From a bacterium (lineage in GTDB: Bacteria > Armatimonadota > Chthonomonadetes > Chthonomonadales > Chthonomonadaceae), in contig OMJJ01000331.1 of the NCBI GenBank assembly GCA_900299305.1, forward strand, positions 1-51,036: a stretch of DNA of 51,036 nt, written 5' to 3'. Below, piece after piece: positions 1 through 8,875 of this stretch; the first letter of the stretch is position 1; each line of letters opens with the position of its first letter. The notes under the pieces are model-generated. The model searched no databases. It was not told the DNA's origin and saw only the letters and a list, made by a program, of their open reading frames with translations. The position numbers and the translations under genes were made by a program.

Positions 1-227
1 AGCGGATTAGCCCTCATCCTGTCCTTCGGACATCCTTGCCCCCAAGTTTGGGGGAAGGAGGATACGGCTGTAAGGTTTTCTCGTTACCAGCAAGGTGTAC
101 CTGCACAAAAAGGCTACTACCTGACTATAGAGTGCATTCGCCTCTTCGCCCAAAATTGGGAGAAGAGGTTGGTGATGAGGGCTACCACCTACCAATACGT
201 GATGCCTGAGAGTAATACGATTGCCCT
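1..227 (-). repeat. MITE-like dispersed repeat, copy A (truncated by window edge)
   Basis: A non-coding element homologous along its whole length, in reverse complement, to the element at 40308-40567. About 55 bases at 7-61 match the reverse complement of 40477-40530 almost perfectly. An 11-base inverted pair TAGCCCTCATC (8-18) and GATGAGGGCTA (174-184) marks a nested inner unit. The outer boundary ATACGATTGCCCT lies at 215-227; the other outer end falls before base 1. The decamer TGCATTCGCC at 133-142 recurs in other intergenic repeats here. No transposase or convincing ORF is present. Bases 228-383 hold no recognisable feature beyond the leader of the next gene. Confidence 0.75.
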
Positions 228-383
228 ACGTTTTTGGGTTGCGGAGGTCTGCCTCCGAAACCGTATAGGGTAAGATGATTCTAGTTTACCGCAACCAAGC
301 GTACTTTTCGCAAAAGGCAGTAAACATTCCTACCATACTCTACGCAATAGAGCAAGATAACTACTGCCGAATGGGAAGCAAAC

Positions 384-1400
384 TTGACAGAAATTCACGC
401 GCCCAACCTACTCTTTGATATTCTTCACTGCCTAGAGCCGGTGATACCCAAGTCGGTATCGCAAGCATATCGGCAGGGAATGGTGGGGGCGTGTGTGTCT
501 GGAGCAGGGGTTCCTATTTTGGCAAGAGATATTTGGGCGATGTTTTTGCCCGGTCTTCCCGCACTCGGTTTGCAAGGCGAGATGGTCTCGCTTACGCCTA
601 CCACCGTGGTTGCTACTCTGCGAGAACGCTTGCGGTATGGGGTTCCGGTGGTGCTGTTTGGGTTTTCGGGCTTCCTTACCCCCCAAGAGGCAGAGCCTAC
701 CGACCTGAACGCAGAGCAGACCGAACTGGAAGAGGAGGAGTGGGAGGAGCCAACCGTTACCCGTATCGCGCAGGTTATCGGGATTACTCAGCAGGGGGCT
801 ATCTGTTGGCAGGAGCCGAACGCAGAGCCGTGTATCTCTTCTCCAGAGCAGATATGCACTCTCTTTTCGCACATACTGCGCGTAATGCGAGCCGCAGAAA
901 AGGGAGGAAAGCGTGATAACATTCGTAAGGCGATACTGCGCTGGGTCGCGTTTGCCGCCGCCTTTCCAGAGCGTCTCCCTTCGGACTCTGTTTTGGATAC
1001 CCCTGTGTTAGAGGCGGCGCAAGCGTTTTTGCGAGAGGTTGCAGGACGGCAGAAAACCCCGATTCCTCTGCGCTGGAAGTATGCGGCAGACTGCTTTGCG
1101 GAGGGGTGGGTTCCCGATGCGTTGGACTGGTTGCGGGAAGCCGTACTGCGCGAAGTACACCTGCATCCCACGCTCATTGAGGTTCTGCTCTCACCGGATA
1201 CCGATGCGCTTACCGATATTCAGAGGCGCGAACTGATTTACCTCGCACGGGCGGGGCAACCGGCTCTACGCGCCCTTGCGGCAGAGCGTCTCTTGCTAGA
1301 GATAGACCGCGACGATGCCTACCGTACCCTAGAACAACTCTGCTACGACCCTAGTTACTGGGTACGCGCCATTGCCCGAACTCTCCACGCCGAGCCGTAA
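384..1400 (+). CDS. Protein of unknown function with HEAT-like C-terminus
   Basis: I do not recognise this 338-residue protein. It has no signal peptide or membrane segment and so is probably cytoplasmic. An acidic stretch rich in Glu lies near residues 110-125. The last third (about 180-338) is helical with HEAT-like pairs, ending in a segment resembling HEAT motifs (YWVRAIARTL), which suggests a scaffold for protein contacts. The TTG start at 384 is chosen because GGAAG sits five bases upstream and no in-frame ATG with a better ribosome site follows before residue 33. The gene converges on flhA with an 8-bp gap; no terminator hairpin is visible between them. Function cannot be assigned. Confidence 0.75.
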   Translation: MTEIHAPNLLFDILHCLEPVIPKSVSQAYRQGMVGACVSGAGVPILARDIWAMFLPGLPALGLQGEMVSLTPTTVVATLRERLRYGVPVVLFGFSGFLTPQEAEPTDLNAEQTELEEEEWEEPTVTRIAQVIGITQQGAICWQEPNAEPCISSPEQICTLFSHILRVMRAAEKGGKRDNIRKAILRWVAFAAAFPERLPSDSVLDTPVLEAAQAFLREVAGRQKTPIPLRWKYAADCFAEGWVPDALDWLREAVLREVHLHPTLIEVLLSPDTDALTDIQRRELIYLARAGQPALRALAAERLLLEIDRDDAYRTLEQLCYDPSYWVRAIARTLHAEP

Positions 1401-1408
1401 TCCCCGCG

Positions 1409-3526
1409 TTACACAAGGCTCAGTTCCACCTCTACGTTCCCAACCGCCTCTACCTCTACTTTGGGTACAATCTCGGTGTATGCCATAATGGGTAGGCTAG
1501 GCTGAGACCGCTCTATCAGTCGTTTTAGCGGAAGCCTAATCTGTCCAGAGCAGAGCAGTATGGGATTATAGCCCTGCTGTACCGCGTACTCTACCTGTTG
1601 ATTGATTCCCCGTAGTAGCCCTTGTGCAAACTGCGGGTCTATGGCAAGCATATTTCCGTTCGCGGTAGGTTGAACGCCTTCGCGCAGTTGTTGCTCTACC
1701 GTTGGGGCGAGGGTAATCACACGCATCACCCCATCCTCCTCCTGATACTGCTTACACAGTTGACGCGCTAACGAGGCACGAGCGAACTCGGAGAGTTGGT
1801 CGAGGTCTTTTGTGCGCGGTGCGTAGTCGGCGAGGGTCTCTAGGATGGTGTTTAGGTCGCGAATCCCTACGCGCTCGTGCAGGAGGTTTTGCAATATCTT
1901 CTGCACCTCACCTAGCGAGAGTTGGGCAGGAATCAGTTCGTTTACTACCGCGTCGTTGGTCTGCTTTACGTTCTCTATCAGTTTTTGGGTCTCTTGGCGG
2001 TTGAGGAGTTCGGAGGCATGGGTACGTATCACTTCGGTAAGGTGGGTAACAAGCACCGAAGCAGGGTCTACTGTAATGTACCCAACGACCTCTGCCCGCT
2101 CTTTCATGGCACGGTCTATCCAGAGGGCGGGAGTCCCATGTGCGGGTTCAATCGTCTCTATACCGTCTAGTTTTTGGTACGCCAACCCCGAATCGAGGGC
2201 GAGTACGCTGTTTACCATAAGGGTATGCCCCGCGATAACCGACCCTTTAATTTTGATTTGATACTGGTTTACGCGCAGTTGCAGGTTATCCCGAATTCGT
2301 ATCATGGGTAGCACAATACCCAACTCTAAGGCAACCGCCTTTCTCATGTTACCCACCCGTTCCGAGAGGTCTCCCCCTTCGTCGGGTAGTGCCAACGAGA
2401 TAAGGTTACTGCCGAGTTCTACCTCTATACGCTCAATGCTCATTAAGTTCATTACCTGTTCAGGAGAGGCATCTTGGGGGGCAGGCGCGGGAACTTCGCT
2501 TAGTTGGGCGGCACGCTCTTTCTCTGCTTCCTGCTGTTGTTCTTTTTTGGTAAGCATGAAAGCGACCCCTGCAAACACCGCCGCGATACAAATGAGTTGG
2601 AGTTTGGGGAAGCCGGGAAGCAGAGCAATCACCAGCAGAACCCCCGATACAACACTAAGGGGGCGCGGTTGCATAAATATCTGCGCGGCAAACTCCTGCC
2701 CCAAAGCCGAGTCGGATGCCCCACGTGTTACGATAATACCGGTAGATGTGGAGATAAGCAGTGCGGGAATCTGGCTGACTAGCCCCTCACCAATCGTTAA
2801 GAGCGTGTACTTTTGGAGGGCAAGGGTAAAGTCCTCACCTCGCGCCATCCCCAGCGCAAACCCTCCGATGATGTTGATAACGGTAATCAAGATAGCGGCA
2901 ACGGCATCACCGCGCACAAATTTGCTTGCACCGTCCATAGACCCAAAGAAGTCTGCGGAACGCTCAATCGCTCTGCGCCTCTGTTTTGCCTCCTCTTCGG
3001 TCAGTTGTCCTGCGTTCAGGGCGGCATCTACTGCCATCTGCTTACCGGGCATGGCATCTAGGGTAAAACGGGCGGCGACCTCTGCCACGCGCCCCGCACC
3101 GTTCGTAATAACCACAAACTGCACCACTATCAAAATGAGGAACGCGATGATTCCGACAATATACGAACCGCCGATAACAAACTGACCAAACGCCTCGATA
3201 ATGGCTCCCGCGTGTCCTTGCCCCAATATGAGTTTGGTAGCCGCCACGTTTAGCGAGAGGCGGTACAGCGTCATAATCAACAAGAGGGAGGGGAACACGC
3301 TCATCTCTAGGGGGTCGTTGTTGTAGAGCGATACCATGAGAATCGTAACAGAAGAGGCGATATTTACGATAAGAAGCGTATCGAGTAGCCAACTGGGAAG
3401 CGGTACAATGAGCATGGCGATAATGGTGATAAGAAGAACCGCCATTATCATATCGCTCATACGCTTGATACGCCCTTGGCTAAGACCAAGCAGGGCTACG
3501 GTGGGACTGGTGGGTGCGGCTGCCAT
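1409..3526 (-). CDS. flhA: Flagellar biosynthesis protein FlhA
   Basis: FlhA is the inner-membrane export-gate component of the flagellar type III secretion apparatus; its cytoplasmic domain docks chaperone-substrate complexes. The roughly 700 residues match the family length. The N-terminal half has about eight hydrophobic helices, followed by the conserved FHIPEP cytoplasmic loop (PGKQMAVDAALNAG, then ERSADFFGSMDGASKF) and a long soluble C-terminal domain. An in-frame TTG at 3556 would give 715 residues. The ATG at 3526 is preferred because AGGAG lies about 13 bases upstream of it, inside the longer reading. No other flagellar gene is in the window, although flhA usually sits beside flhB, flhF or the export genes. 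It is distinguished from a type III virulence homologue (SctV) only by overall resemblance. Confidence 0.95.
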   Translation of the reverse strand: MAAAPTSPTVALLGLSQGRIKRMSDMIMAVLLITIIAMLIVPLPSWLLDTLLIVNIASSVTILMVSLYNNDPLEMSVFPSLLLIMTLYRLSLNVAATKLILGQGHAGAIIEAFGQFVIGGSYIVGIIAFLILIVVQFVVITNGAGRVAEVAARFTLDAMPGKQMAVDAALNAGQLTEEEAKQRRRAIERSADFFGSMDGASKFVRGDAVAAILITVINIIGGFALGMARGEDFTLALQKYTLLTIGEGLVSQIPALLISTSTGIIVTRGASDSALGQEFAAQIFMQPRPLSVVSGVLLVIALLPGFPKLQLICIAAVFAGVAFMLTKKEQQQEAEKERAAQLSEVPAPAPQDASPEQVMNLMSIERIEVELGSNLISLALPDEGGDLSERVGNMRKAVALELGIVLPMIRIRDNLQLRVNQYQIKIKGSVIAGHTLMVNSVLALDSGLAYQKLDGIETIEPAHGTPALWIDRAMKERAEVVGYITVDPASVLVTHLTEVIRTHASELLNRQETQKLIENVKQTNDAVVNELIPAQLSLGEVQKILQNLLHERVGIRDLNTILETLADYAPRTKDLDQLSEFARASLARQLCKQYQEEDGVMRVITLAPTVEQQLREGVQPTANGNMLAIDPQFAQGLLRGINQQVEYAVQQGYNPILLCSGQIRLPLKRLIERSQPSLPIMAYTEIVPKVEVEAVGNVEVELSLV

Positions 3527-3556
3527 TTTGCGGGGTTGACTCCTGATACCTTCCAA

Positions 3557-4037
3557 ACAAAAGAAAAAGTGAGAAATGACGTACTACGGGGGCTTTTCGC
3601 CCCTCTTATTTTCATATTCGGAATTTGAACGGAGAAATCTCAGCAGAAACTTTAAGGGGTTTTGTGTGGGGGCTTATATCCCTGTGTTTTTACAATAACA
3701 GTACGGATTCGCGGTATACTTTAGTTAGTCCCTTCACAGTGCTATGTTACGTAGGGGGTTGTGCGTTTGCTCAAAGCAGTATTTGCATAGCAAACGCCCC
3801 CTATCCCAACCCTTTCCCCCGCTGAACGCAGGAGAAAGGGCGAATGCACTTTAACTCTAAGGATTTGCGCCTTCTTACTGCCTGTACCGAAACAGAACAC
3901 CTTCCACCCTAGCACTCCTTTCTCCCGTGTCAAACGGGGGAAAGGAGACGGAGAATAGGGGGTGTGAGCAGAACAATGGGCTTTCCAGTCACCAAAACAA
4001 CCTAGGTTATATCAGAGGCTATGTGGGGTAATTCATC
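3557..4037. other. Intergenic region without a supported gene
   Basis: This 480-base stretch lies upstream of flhA (minus) and a small plus-strand ORF. It contains a short hairpin GGGGC-TTTTC-GCCCC at 3589-3603, about 65 bases upstream of the flhA start and probably in its leader, and the modular repeat at 3796-3963. Open frames of 60-66 codons here lie within repeat sequence and lack ribosome sites, so I do not call them genes. Confidence 0.6.
3796..3963. repeat. Modular hairpin repeat with short terminal inverted repeats
   Basis: The boundaries are GCCCCCTAT (3796-3804) and ATAGGGGGT (3955-3963), an inverted pair with eight of nine bases matching. Inside are two hairpins: CCCTTTC...GAAAGGG near 3810-3840, and CCTTTCTCCCG...GGGGGAAAGG near 3917-3945. 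The decamer GGCGAATGCA at 3839-3848 is the reverse complement of the one in the repeats at 133-142 and 8141-8150. It is non-coding and resembles a small non-autonomous element. Confidence 0.55.
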
Positions 4038-4256
4038 TTGAAAGGATACCGAATATTGAGCAGAGAAGAACGCTTTCCTTGGGAAGCACAACGGAGTACT
4101 GGCTCCACTTGTGTTATCTACACTAAGAATGTAGCTGGTAAGGTATGGGTTTATATAGACGATGAGAAATCGAATGGGAAGCAAGCGAATATAGCTATCT
4201 TCAGCAAAGACCAGATACCTACGCTTGTCGACGCATTACGCGAGGCTATCAAATAA
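4038..4256 (+). CDS. Small hypothetical protein
   Basis: A 72-residue soluble protein with a basic first half and an amphipathic C-terminus (PTLVDALREAIK). I do not recognise a family. The start is TTG at 4038, with a weak GGGG about 10 bases upstream. The stop lies 13 bases before the next gene, whose AGGAG ribosome site is in the gap, so the two are probably cotranscribed. Reading-frame integrity and operon position are the only support; it has no signal peptide although its neighbour does. Confidence 0.55.
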   Translation: MKGYRILSREERFPWEAQRSTGSTCVIYTKNVAGKVWVYIDDEKSNGKQANIAIFSKDQIPTLVDALREAIK

Positions 4257-4269
4257 GGAGTAGTAAGCA

Positions 4270-4932
4270 ATGCAAAAAGGGATATTGTCTTTCGCGTTAT
4301 TGGCGGGTTTGGCTACGCTGGCAGGCGCGGAACCCACCGACAACAAGGTAATAGCGGACTATGTAGAGGCGCGAACCGCAAGCGTGTTTGCGGGGGCTTG
4401 TCACTATAACGGGGAGATTGTCACCGCAGGGCGCGAGGCGCAGATGGTATGGCACATCCGTACTGGAACCTACAAGGGGGTAGACTTGAGCGGCTTGAAC
4501 GCGATGGTCGCTGTAGTCAGCGAATCGAATCTCAAGAACGCGCAGTCGCAACACCGTTCGGTTCTCTACCTAGACGAAAAGGCGACGGAAGCACAACAGA
4601 ACGCACTCAAAGAGATGATCCTGAAATCGGGGAAGAGCGTACTCGGTGAGGTGGTCGCGGTGAAGCGTAGTCCCATCACCTTTAAGCGTGAAGAGGACAA
4701 CTTTGCGGTAGAGGTTCCGAGTGTCTCCAAACTGGCAGTAAAAGCCATGCCAAACAAAGAGTGTTGCCGGATGCCTAATAACGTATGGTACGAGCCTTTA
4801 GTAAAGGTGAACAGCCGTAAGGTAGGCTACACTGAAGCGAGCGGCGTCAAAGAGAAGAGCCTCAAAACCGACTGGATGAAATCGCGGGAGAATACCGCAT
4901 TTTACGGTACTACGGTGATTTCGGGGCAATAG
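4270..4932 (+). CDS. Secreted DUF1326-like protein
   Basis: A 220-residue protein with a clear signal peptide (cleavage likely after ...LATLAGA, about residue 20). The mature part resembles DUF1326: the opening pattern DYVEARTASVFAGACHYNGE, then W-x-I-R-x-G-x-Y-x-G-V-D-L-S-G-L, then VLYLDEKATEAQQNAL and the GEVVAVKRSPITF block. No biochemical role is established for this family, so none is claimed. A CC pair (NKECCRMPNN, about residue 160) and one earlier Cys could form disulfides or bind metal. AGGAG lies nine bases upstream of the ATG. A hairpin at 4939-4967 follows directly and separates it from the convergent cytochrome gene. Confidence 0.75.
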   Translation: MQKGILSFALLAGLATLAGAEPTDNKVIADYVEARTASVFAGACHYNGEIVTAGREAQMVWHIRTGTYKGVDLSGLNAMVAVVSESNLKNAQSQHRSVLYLDEKATEAQQNALKEMILKSGKSVLGEVVAVKRSPITFKREEDNFAVEVPSVSKLAVKAMPNKECCRMPNNVWYEPLVKVNSRKVGYTEASGVKEKSLKTDWMKSRENTAFYGTTVISGQ

Positions 4933-4938
4933 AGCGCA

Positions 4939-4967
4939 GGGGCTAGGCGCGAAGCCGTTCTAGCCCC
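4939..4967. terminator. Bidirectional hairpin between convergent genes
   Basis: A perfect 8-bp stem, GGGGCTAG (4939-4946) with CTAGCCCC (4960-4967) and a 13-base loop, fills the gap between the DUF1326-like gene and the cytochrome gene. It lacks a clear T-tract on either strand, so termination efficiency is uncertain. Confidence 0.6.
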
Positions 4968-6122
4968 CTACCCGCCCTTCTCTTTGTGAATACGGATGTA
5001 GTGGTCGGGCATCGTTATCGGTACATCGGTTCCTTTGAATATCTTCTGTTGTGGCATATGGCACTGAATACACCCGCTGGTTGCATTAACGGGGCAGGTT
5101 TTGGCGGGGGCGATAGTGGGAGTAGGCTTGGCGTTGGGAGTGTGGCACTGTATACAGAGAGATTCGTACCGCTTGGTATCCCTACTAATCGAACTATGTG
5201 GGTTATGACACGTGCTACAGGTCATTTTTTCGCCGCCCTGCTTAAAGCACTTGCTAATCGCAATCGCGTAAGGCTGAAAACGCCCTGTAGAGTCTTTGGG
5301 CATATTCATCTCATTAACCAGTTTTTCCGTCATGTGGCACGCCCCGCAGATTTCGTTTATTCTTCTTCCACTGGCAGTTTTTAGCGGCTCCATCTGTAGG
5401 TTGCCCATGTTCCCTGTTCGTACCGCGTTAATGTGAGCACTGCCCGCCCCATGACACGACTCACAACCCACCCCCATAAACTTTTGCTCTGGAATAATGC
5501 TGTTTTTGGGTAGGGTGACGGCATGGCATAACACACAGCGGGCGGGAAAGTCTCCCTCATGCATTCTTCCCATCGCCCTGTTCTTATCTTTCTCCTGTCC
5601 GGGGGTGGTGTACCATTTGCGCCTTGCGGGAAAGTAGCTCATTCGCATCTCTGCCAAGCGCGTAGGGCTCTCTACCGCAACAAAAGTAAGCCCCGTCTCA
5701 CCAGAGCCAAACACGAGTTGCATGGGGTATATACCCGCTTCGGGATGACCTTGTGTTGCCAACCCCATTACGTCTCCTTGCGAAGCCACCGCGTAGTCCG
5801 TGTTGGGGATATTACCATCTGGTGGAGCCATATCTCCCAAGTTCTTACGGCTTAAAGGGCGGAGAGTAGTCGCGTGTCCGCTTTGGGCGTGTTCTTTTGC
5901 CTCTTTTGCGTGGCACTCGGTACAGGCGGCACTCCCCACAAAGTCGTTACGAACGGGGATAATCGCGGAGAGGGTACTCGACGAATCGACAGGTTTACCG
6001 CTATTGCTGGTTTTGGGAGGAGACGAGGTACATCCCACCACCAACAGCGTCACCGTGAGCAGAGACAAAAGCCCCACGAGATAAGAGAGTTCTCGAATAG
6101 ATTGAAACGAAGTCGTTTTCAT
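4968..6122 (-). CDS. Heptaheme c-type cytochrome lipoprotein
   Basis: A 384-residue periplasm-facing electron-transfer protein. The N-terminal hydrophobic segment ends in a lipobox (VVGC, Cys31), so it is probably lipid-anchored. Seven CxxCH heme sites are visible: residues 67-71, 196-200, 220-224, 259-263, 302-306, 323-327 and 351-355. The third sits in GVGCESCHG, typical of cytochrome c554/NrfA-like multiheme proteins. Conserved extra His residues (GHAT, GHPEAG, GSAHI, NPHSS) could be distal ligands. No catalytic partner, quinol dehydrogenase or cytochrome maturation gene is nearby, so the donor and acceptor are unknown. It is divergent from the secreted peptidase gene with only about 50 bases between start codons if that gene begins at 6175. 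Confidence 0.9.
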   Translation of the reverse strand: MKTTSFQSIRELSYLVGLLSLLTVTLLVVGCTSSPPKTSNSGKPVDSSSTLSAIIPVRNDFVGSAACTECHAKEAKEHAQSGHATTLRPLSRKNLGDMAPPDGNIPNTDYAVASQGDVMGLATQGHPEAGIYPMQLVFGSGETGLTFVAVESPTRLAEMRMSYFPARRKWYTTPGQEKDKNRAMGRMHEGDFPARCVLCHAVTLPKNSIIPEQKFMGVGCESCHGAGSAHINAVRTGNMGNLQMEPLKTASGRRINEICGACHMTEKLVNEMNMPKDSTGRFQPYAIAISKCFKQGGEKMTCSTCHNPHSSISRDTKRYESLCIQCHTPNAKPTPTIAPAKTCPVNATSGCIQCHMPQQKIFKGTDVPITMPDHYIRIHKEKGG

Positions 6123-6174
6123 GCCGTCCCTTCTTCACACATTAGGAATCGCTACAGGAGATACAAAAGCAACC

Positions 6175-6957
6175 ATGAGAAAAAACTGCCTTGTAGGAAT
6201 GTCTATTATACCTACCCTTATCGGGCTAAGCGTACTGCCCACCACTATATTGGGCTTTCCCCACGAAAAACACCAAACAAAAAAAGAAGAGCCTCCCAAA
6301 CCTACCGCGCACACCAACCGAGAGGTGGAGGGTTGGACGGTGCGCGTAGATAATCGCCTACTTCACGCGCCCAACAAAGCACTCTGCTCTCGTGCCTTAC
6401 GGTTTTTGGAGGGCAAACTACTCGATATTAAGGCGGTGGTTCCTGCCGAGCGCGTGAAGCAACTTCAAGCTGTTACCATTGTTCTCGACCTAACACACGG
6501 CAAACTAACCTCCATGCAGTATCATCCGGGGGCGGACTGGCTGGTCGAGAACGGATACTCACCCGACCTTGTGAAGTGTGTTCATATCCCCGTAGCCGCC
6601 GACTTGCCCACCCCCCGCAATATCAATGAGCAACCTTGGGTCATTCTACACGAACTAGCACACGCCTACCACGACCAAGTACTGAGTTTTGAAGACCCCC
6701 GCATTATCGAAGCCTACGAGCGTTACAAAAAGAGCGGGCACGGCGACGCGACTCTGCTCTACGATGGAAGACGGGTACGGCACTACGCCCTCACCGACCA
6801 CAAGGAGTTCTTCGCCGAGATGACCGAAGCCTATTTTGGAGTAAACGACTTCTTCCCCTTCAATCGCGCCGAACTGATTACCTCCGAACCCGAACTCTAC
6901 GCCCTGCTAAAAACGATATGGAGCGCAGGGAAAGCCTCGGTAGTGACGGGCAAGTAG
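6175..6957 (+). CDS. Secreted zinc metallopeptidase (HELAH type)
   Basis: The start at 6175 gives 260 residues with a signal peptide (MRKNCLVGMSIIPTLIGLSV); an in-frame ATG at 6121 would overlap the divergent cytochrome start and mask the signal, while AGGAG lies upstream of 6175. The motif HELAHAYH (zinc ligands His159 and His163) and a downstream helix HKEFFAEMTEAYFG (candidate third ligand Glu211 or Glu215) define a gluzincin-type active site. The arrangement recalls the anthrax-lethal-factor-like and Pro-Pro endopeptidase folds, but I cannot fix the family. The short spacing after the divergent cytochrome gene suggests shared promoter space, not necessarily shared function. Confidence 0.8.
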   Translation: MRKNCLVGMSIIPTLIGLSVLPTTILGFPHEKHQTKKEEPPKPTAHTNREVEGWTVRVDNRLLHAPNKALCSRALRFLEGKLLDIKAVVPAERVKQLQAVTIVLDLTHGKLTSMQYHPGADWLVENGYSPDLVKCVHIPVAADLPTPRNINEQPWVILHELAHAYHDQVLSFEDPRIIEAYERYKKSGHGDATLLYDGRRVRHYALTDHKEFFAEMTEAYFGVNDFFPFNRAELITSEPELYALLKTIWSAGKASVVTGK

Positions 6958-6965
6958 CCGTGTGG

Positions 6966-8069
6966 TTAGGCGACCTCTAGCACCCTCTTACCCAGCACCT
7001 CCATCTTGGGAACGATACCCAAGCCGGGAAGGGTACTTGCCGCCATACGTCCCTGCACCCGTTGGGGCGCACCGTCGGCAGTGCTTACGGTTACGTAACT
7101 ATTGAAGTCGGTGGTGGTAAAGAGGTACTCAGTGGGAGTGCTATGGGCGAGGTGGGCAATCGCGGCAGTGGTAATGTCTCCGCCCCAACTGTCCTCTATC
7201 GTCATGGCGATCCCCATAGAGACACACAGGTCACGAACTTGGCGCGTGCGCGTAATACCGCCTAGTTTCCCTATTTTCAGGTTGACCACATCCATCGCCA
7301 AGTCTGCTTTGGCGCGTAACAGCATATCCAAACTGTCCACATTTTCGTCCAGTACAAAGGGATGATTACAGTGCCGCCGCACGCTTAGGCACTCCTCATA
7401 AGTAAGGCAGGGCTGTTCGATATAGACATCCACATCACGAACCGCCCGAATAACGCGCATCGCTTCGTGAGGAAGCCAGCCCGTGTTTGCATCTGCGACC
7501 AGCCTATCTCCGGGTTGCAGTTGTGCCGCTACTGCATGAATACGCTCTATGTCCACATCGGGGTCGCCCCCTACCTTCAGTTGAAAGCGGCGATACCCTT
7601 CGGTACGGTAGCCCGCAACCTTACTCGCCATGACCTCTGGGTTCTCCTGAGAGATAGCGCGGTAGAGGTGTACATCCTCCCCATAACGCCCTCCCAAAAG
7701 GGTACTAATCGGTTGCCCCGTCACTTTTCCTAATATGTCCCAACACGCAATATCTATACCGGATTTAACGTAGGGGTGTCCTTTGAGAGCGGCATCCATC
7801 CGCTGATTCAGTTTGCCGATTTCTAAGGGGTTCCAGCCTAAGAGATGCGGGCTTAACTCCAGTAGCCCCGCCCGTACCCCCGCGGCATACGCCGGCAAGT
7901 AGAAGGGCCCCAATGGGCAGACCTCCCCATACCCTACTATCCCGCTATCGGTCTCTATGCCTACGATGGTGCTATCGAAGACGGAAACGGACTTGCCCCC
8001 AGACCATTTGTAAGTACCCTCGTGGAGCGGTAAGTCGACTTGGTGGGCGAAAATGCGGCTAATTTTCAT
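6966..8069 (-). CDS. Enolase-superfamily dehydratase/epimerase (mandelate racemase type), likely cis-3-hydroxyproline dehydratase-like
   Basis: A 367-residue TIM-barrel enzyme of the muconate-lactonising/mandelate racemase group. Metal ligands are Asp193 (VADANTGW), Glu218 (IEQP) and Asp241 (LDENV). Candidate general bases are Lys165 (FQLKVGG) and Lys265 (NLKIGKLGG), one on each face of the active site. The N-terminal cap ([13 protein letters not shown], then GYGEVCPLG) is like that of cis-3-hydroxy-L-proline dehydratases, which is my best guess; dipeptide epimerase is an alternative. It ends 8 bp from the convergent peptidase gene and is monocistronic, with no proline catabolism or transporter gene beside it. 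Confidence 0.85.
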   Translation of the reverse strand: MKISRIFAHQVDLPLHEGTYKWSGGKSVSVFDSTIVGIETDSGIVGYGEVCPLGPFYLPAYAAGVRAGLLELSPHLLGWNPLEIGKLNQRMDAALKGHPYVKSGIDIACWDILGKVTGQPISTLLGGRYGEDVHLYRAISQENPEVMASKVAGYRTEGYRRFQLKVGGDPDVDIERIHAVAAQLQPGDRLVADANTGWLPHEAMRVIRAVRDVDVYIEQPCLTYEECLSVRRHCNHPFVLDENVDSLDMLLRAKADLAMDVVNLKIGKLGGITRTRQVRDLCVSMGIAMTIEDSWGGDITTAAIAHLAHSTPTEYLFTTTDFNSYVTVSTADGAPQRVQGRMAASTLPGLGIVPKMEVLGKRVLEVA

Positions 8070-8140
8070 ACGGTTTGCTTCTCCTTCTAAACCCGATTTC
8101 TTATAAGGGTTTTGAGATTAAGTAAGCCTTTAGTCAGCAG

Positions 8141-8232
8141 TGCATTCGCCTTGCCCCTTGCGAAGGGGAAAGGTTGGAAAGGGGTGGGTTTTAAACTCAC
8201 TACAGGCGACTACCTCACTCTATATTGCAATC
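8141..8232. repeat. Modular hairpin repeat
   Basis: This contains the decamer TGCATTCGCC (8141-8150) followed by a perfect hairpin CCCCTT-gcg-AAGGGG (8154-8168) and GGAAAGGGGTGGG. It shares these modules with the repeats at 133-142, 3839-3848, 22436-22569 and 40395-40404. It lies just upstream of the pdxT promoter and has no coding potential. Confidence 0.5.
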
Positions 8233-8272
8233 ATTGCCTACTTAAATACCCCTCTCATCTGTTTTCTTAGGG

Positions 8273-8278
8273 TATAAT
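8273..8278 (+). promoter_or_regulatory. -10 box of a probable leaderless pdxT transcript
   Basis: A consensus TATAAT ends six bases before the pdxT ATG at 8285. With the usual 7-base spacing, transcription would begin at or next to the A of the start codon. No purine-rich ribosome site lies in between (CTCCTT). No -35 consensus is evident at 17 bases. Confidence 0.6.
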
Positions 8279-8284
8279 CTCCTT

Positions 8285-8872
8285 ATGAATACCACAAAAA
8301 AGACGATAGGTCTACTCGCTTTGCAGGGTGATTTCGCCGCGCACAGGAAAGTTTTTGAGCGGCTTGGCTGGCAGACCGCCGAGGTGCGTACCAAGCAGGA
8401 ACTCGCGCAAGTAGATGCTCTGGTGATTCCCGGTGGAGAGAGCACCACTTTAGGGAAACTGTTGGCACGTATTGGCTTGGATACAGAGATACAAGAACGG
8501 GCAAAGCAAGGTATGCCGATGTTCGGGACGTGCGCGGGCATGATAATGCTGGCTTCGCGAGTAGAAGACCGTCCCGAACAGCCCACGCTTGGGTTGATGG
8601 ATATTACCGTAGCCCGTAACGCCTTTGGGCGGCAGGTAGAGAGTTTCGAGACGGAGATTCCTTTTCAGGAATCGGTGGTACAAGGTGTGTTTATCCGTGC
8701 GCCGTATGTGGTAGAGGTTACGGAGGGGGTGGAGGTTCTATCGAAGTTCCGCGATAAGGTGGTAGGAGTACGACAAGGAAACCTCTTTGCGATTGCGTTT
8801 CACCCAGAACTTACGGACGACACCCGTGTTCATAGCTACTTTGCACAGATGATATTAGAATCCAATGAGTAG
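8285..8872 (+). CDS. pdxT: Pyridoxal 5'-phosphate synthase glutaminase subunit PdxT
   Basis: PdxT hydrolyses glutamine and channels ammonia to PdxS to build the PLP ring. At 195 residues it matches family length. The class I glutaminase triad is complete: Cys83 in GTCAGMI, His173 and Glu175 in FHPELT. The oxyanion segment IPGGESTT is also present. PdxS, its obligate partner and often its neighbour, is absent from the window. The gene appears leaderless. It converges on the hydrolase gene with only three bases between stops. Confidence 0.96.
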   Translation: MNTTKKTIGLLALQGDFAAHRKVFERLGWQTAEVRTKQELAQVDALVIPGGESTTLGKLLARIGLDTEIQERAKQGMPMFGTCAGMIMLASRVEDRPEQPTLGLMDITVARNAFGRQVESFETEIPFQESVVQGVFIRAPYVVEVTEGVEVLSKFRDKVVGVRQGNLFAIAFHPELTDDTRVHSYFAQMILESNE

Positions 8873-8875
8873 CAA

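Noticed and set aside
2304-3185. 293-codon open frame opposite flhA
   Set aside because: It is antisense within a well-conserved gene, lacks a ribosome site and has low-complexity Ser/Ala composition typical of shadow frames.
3625-3933. Short open frames of 60-66 codons on both strands
   Set aside because: They lie in the modular repeat or its flank, have no ribosome sites and no plausible protein features.
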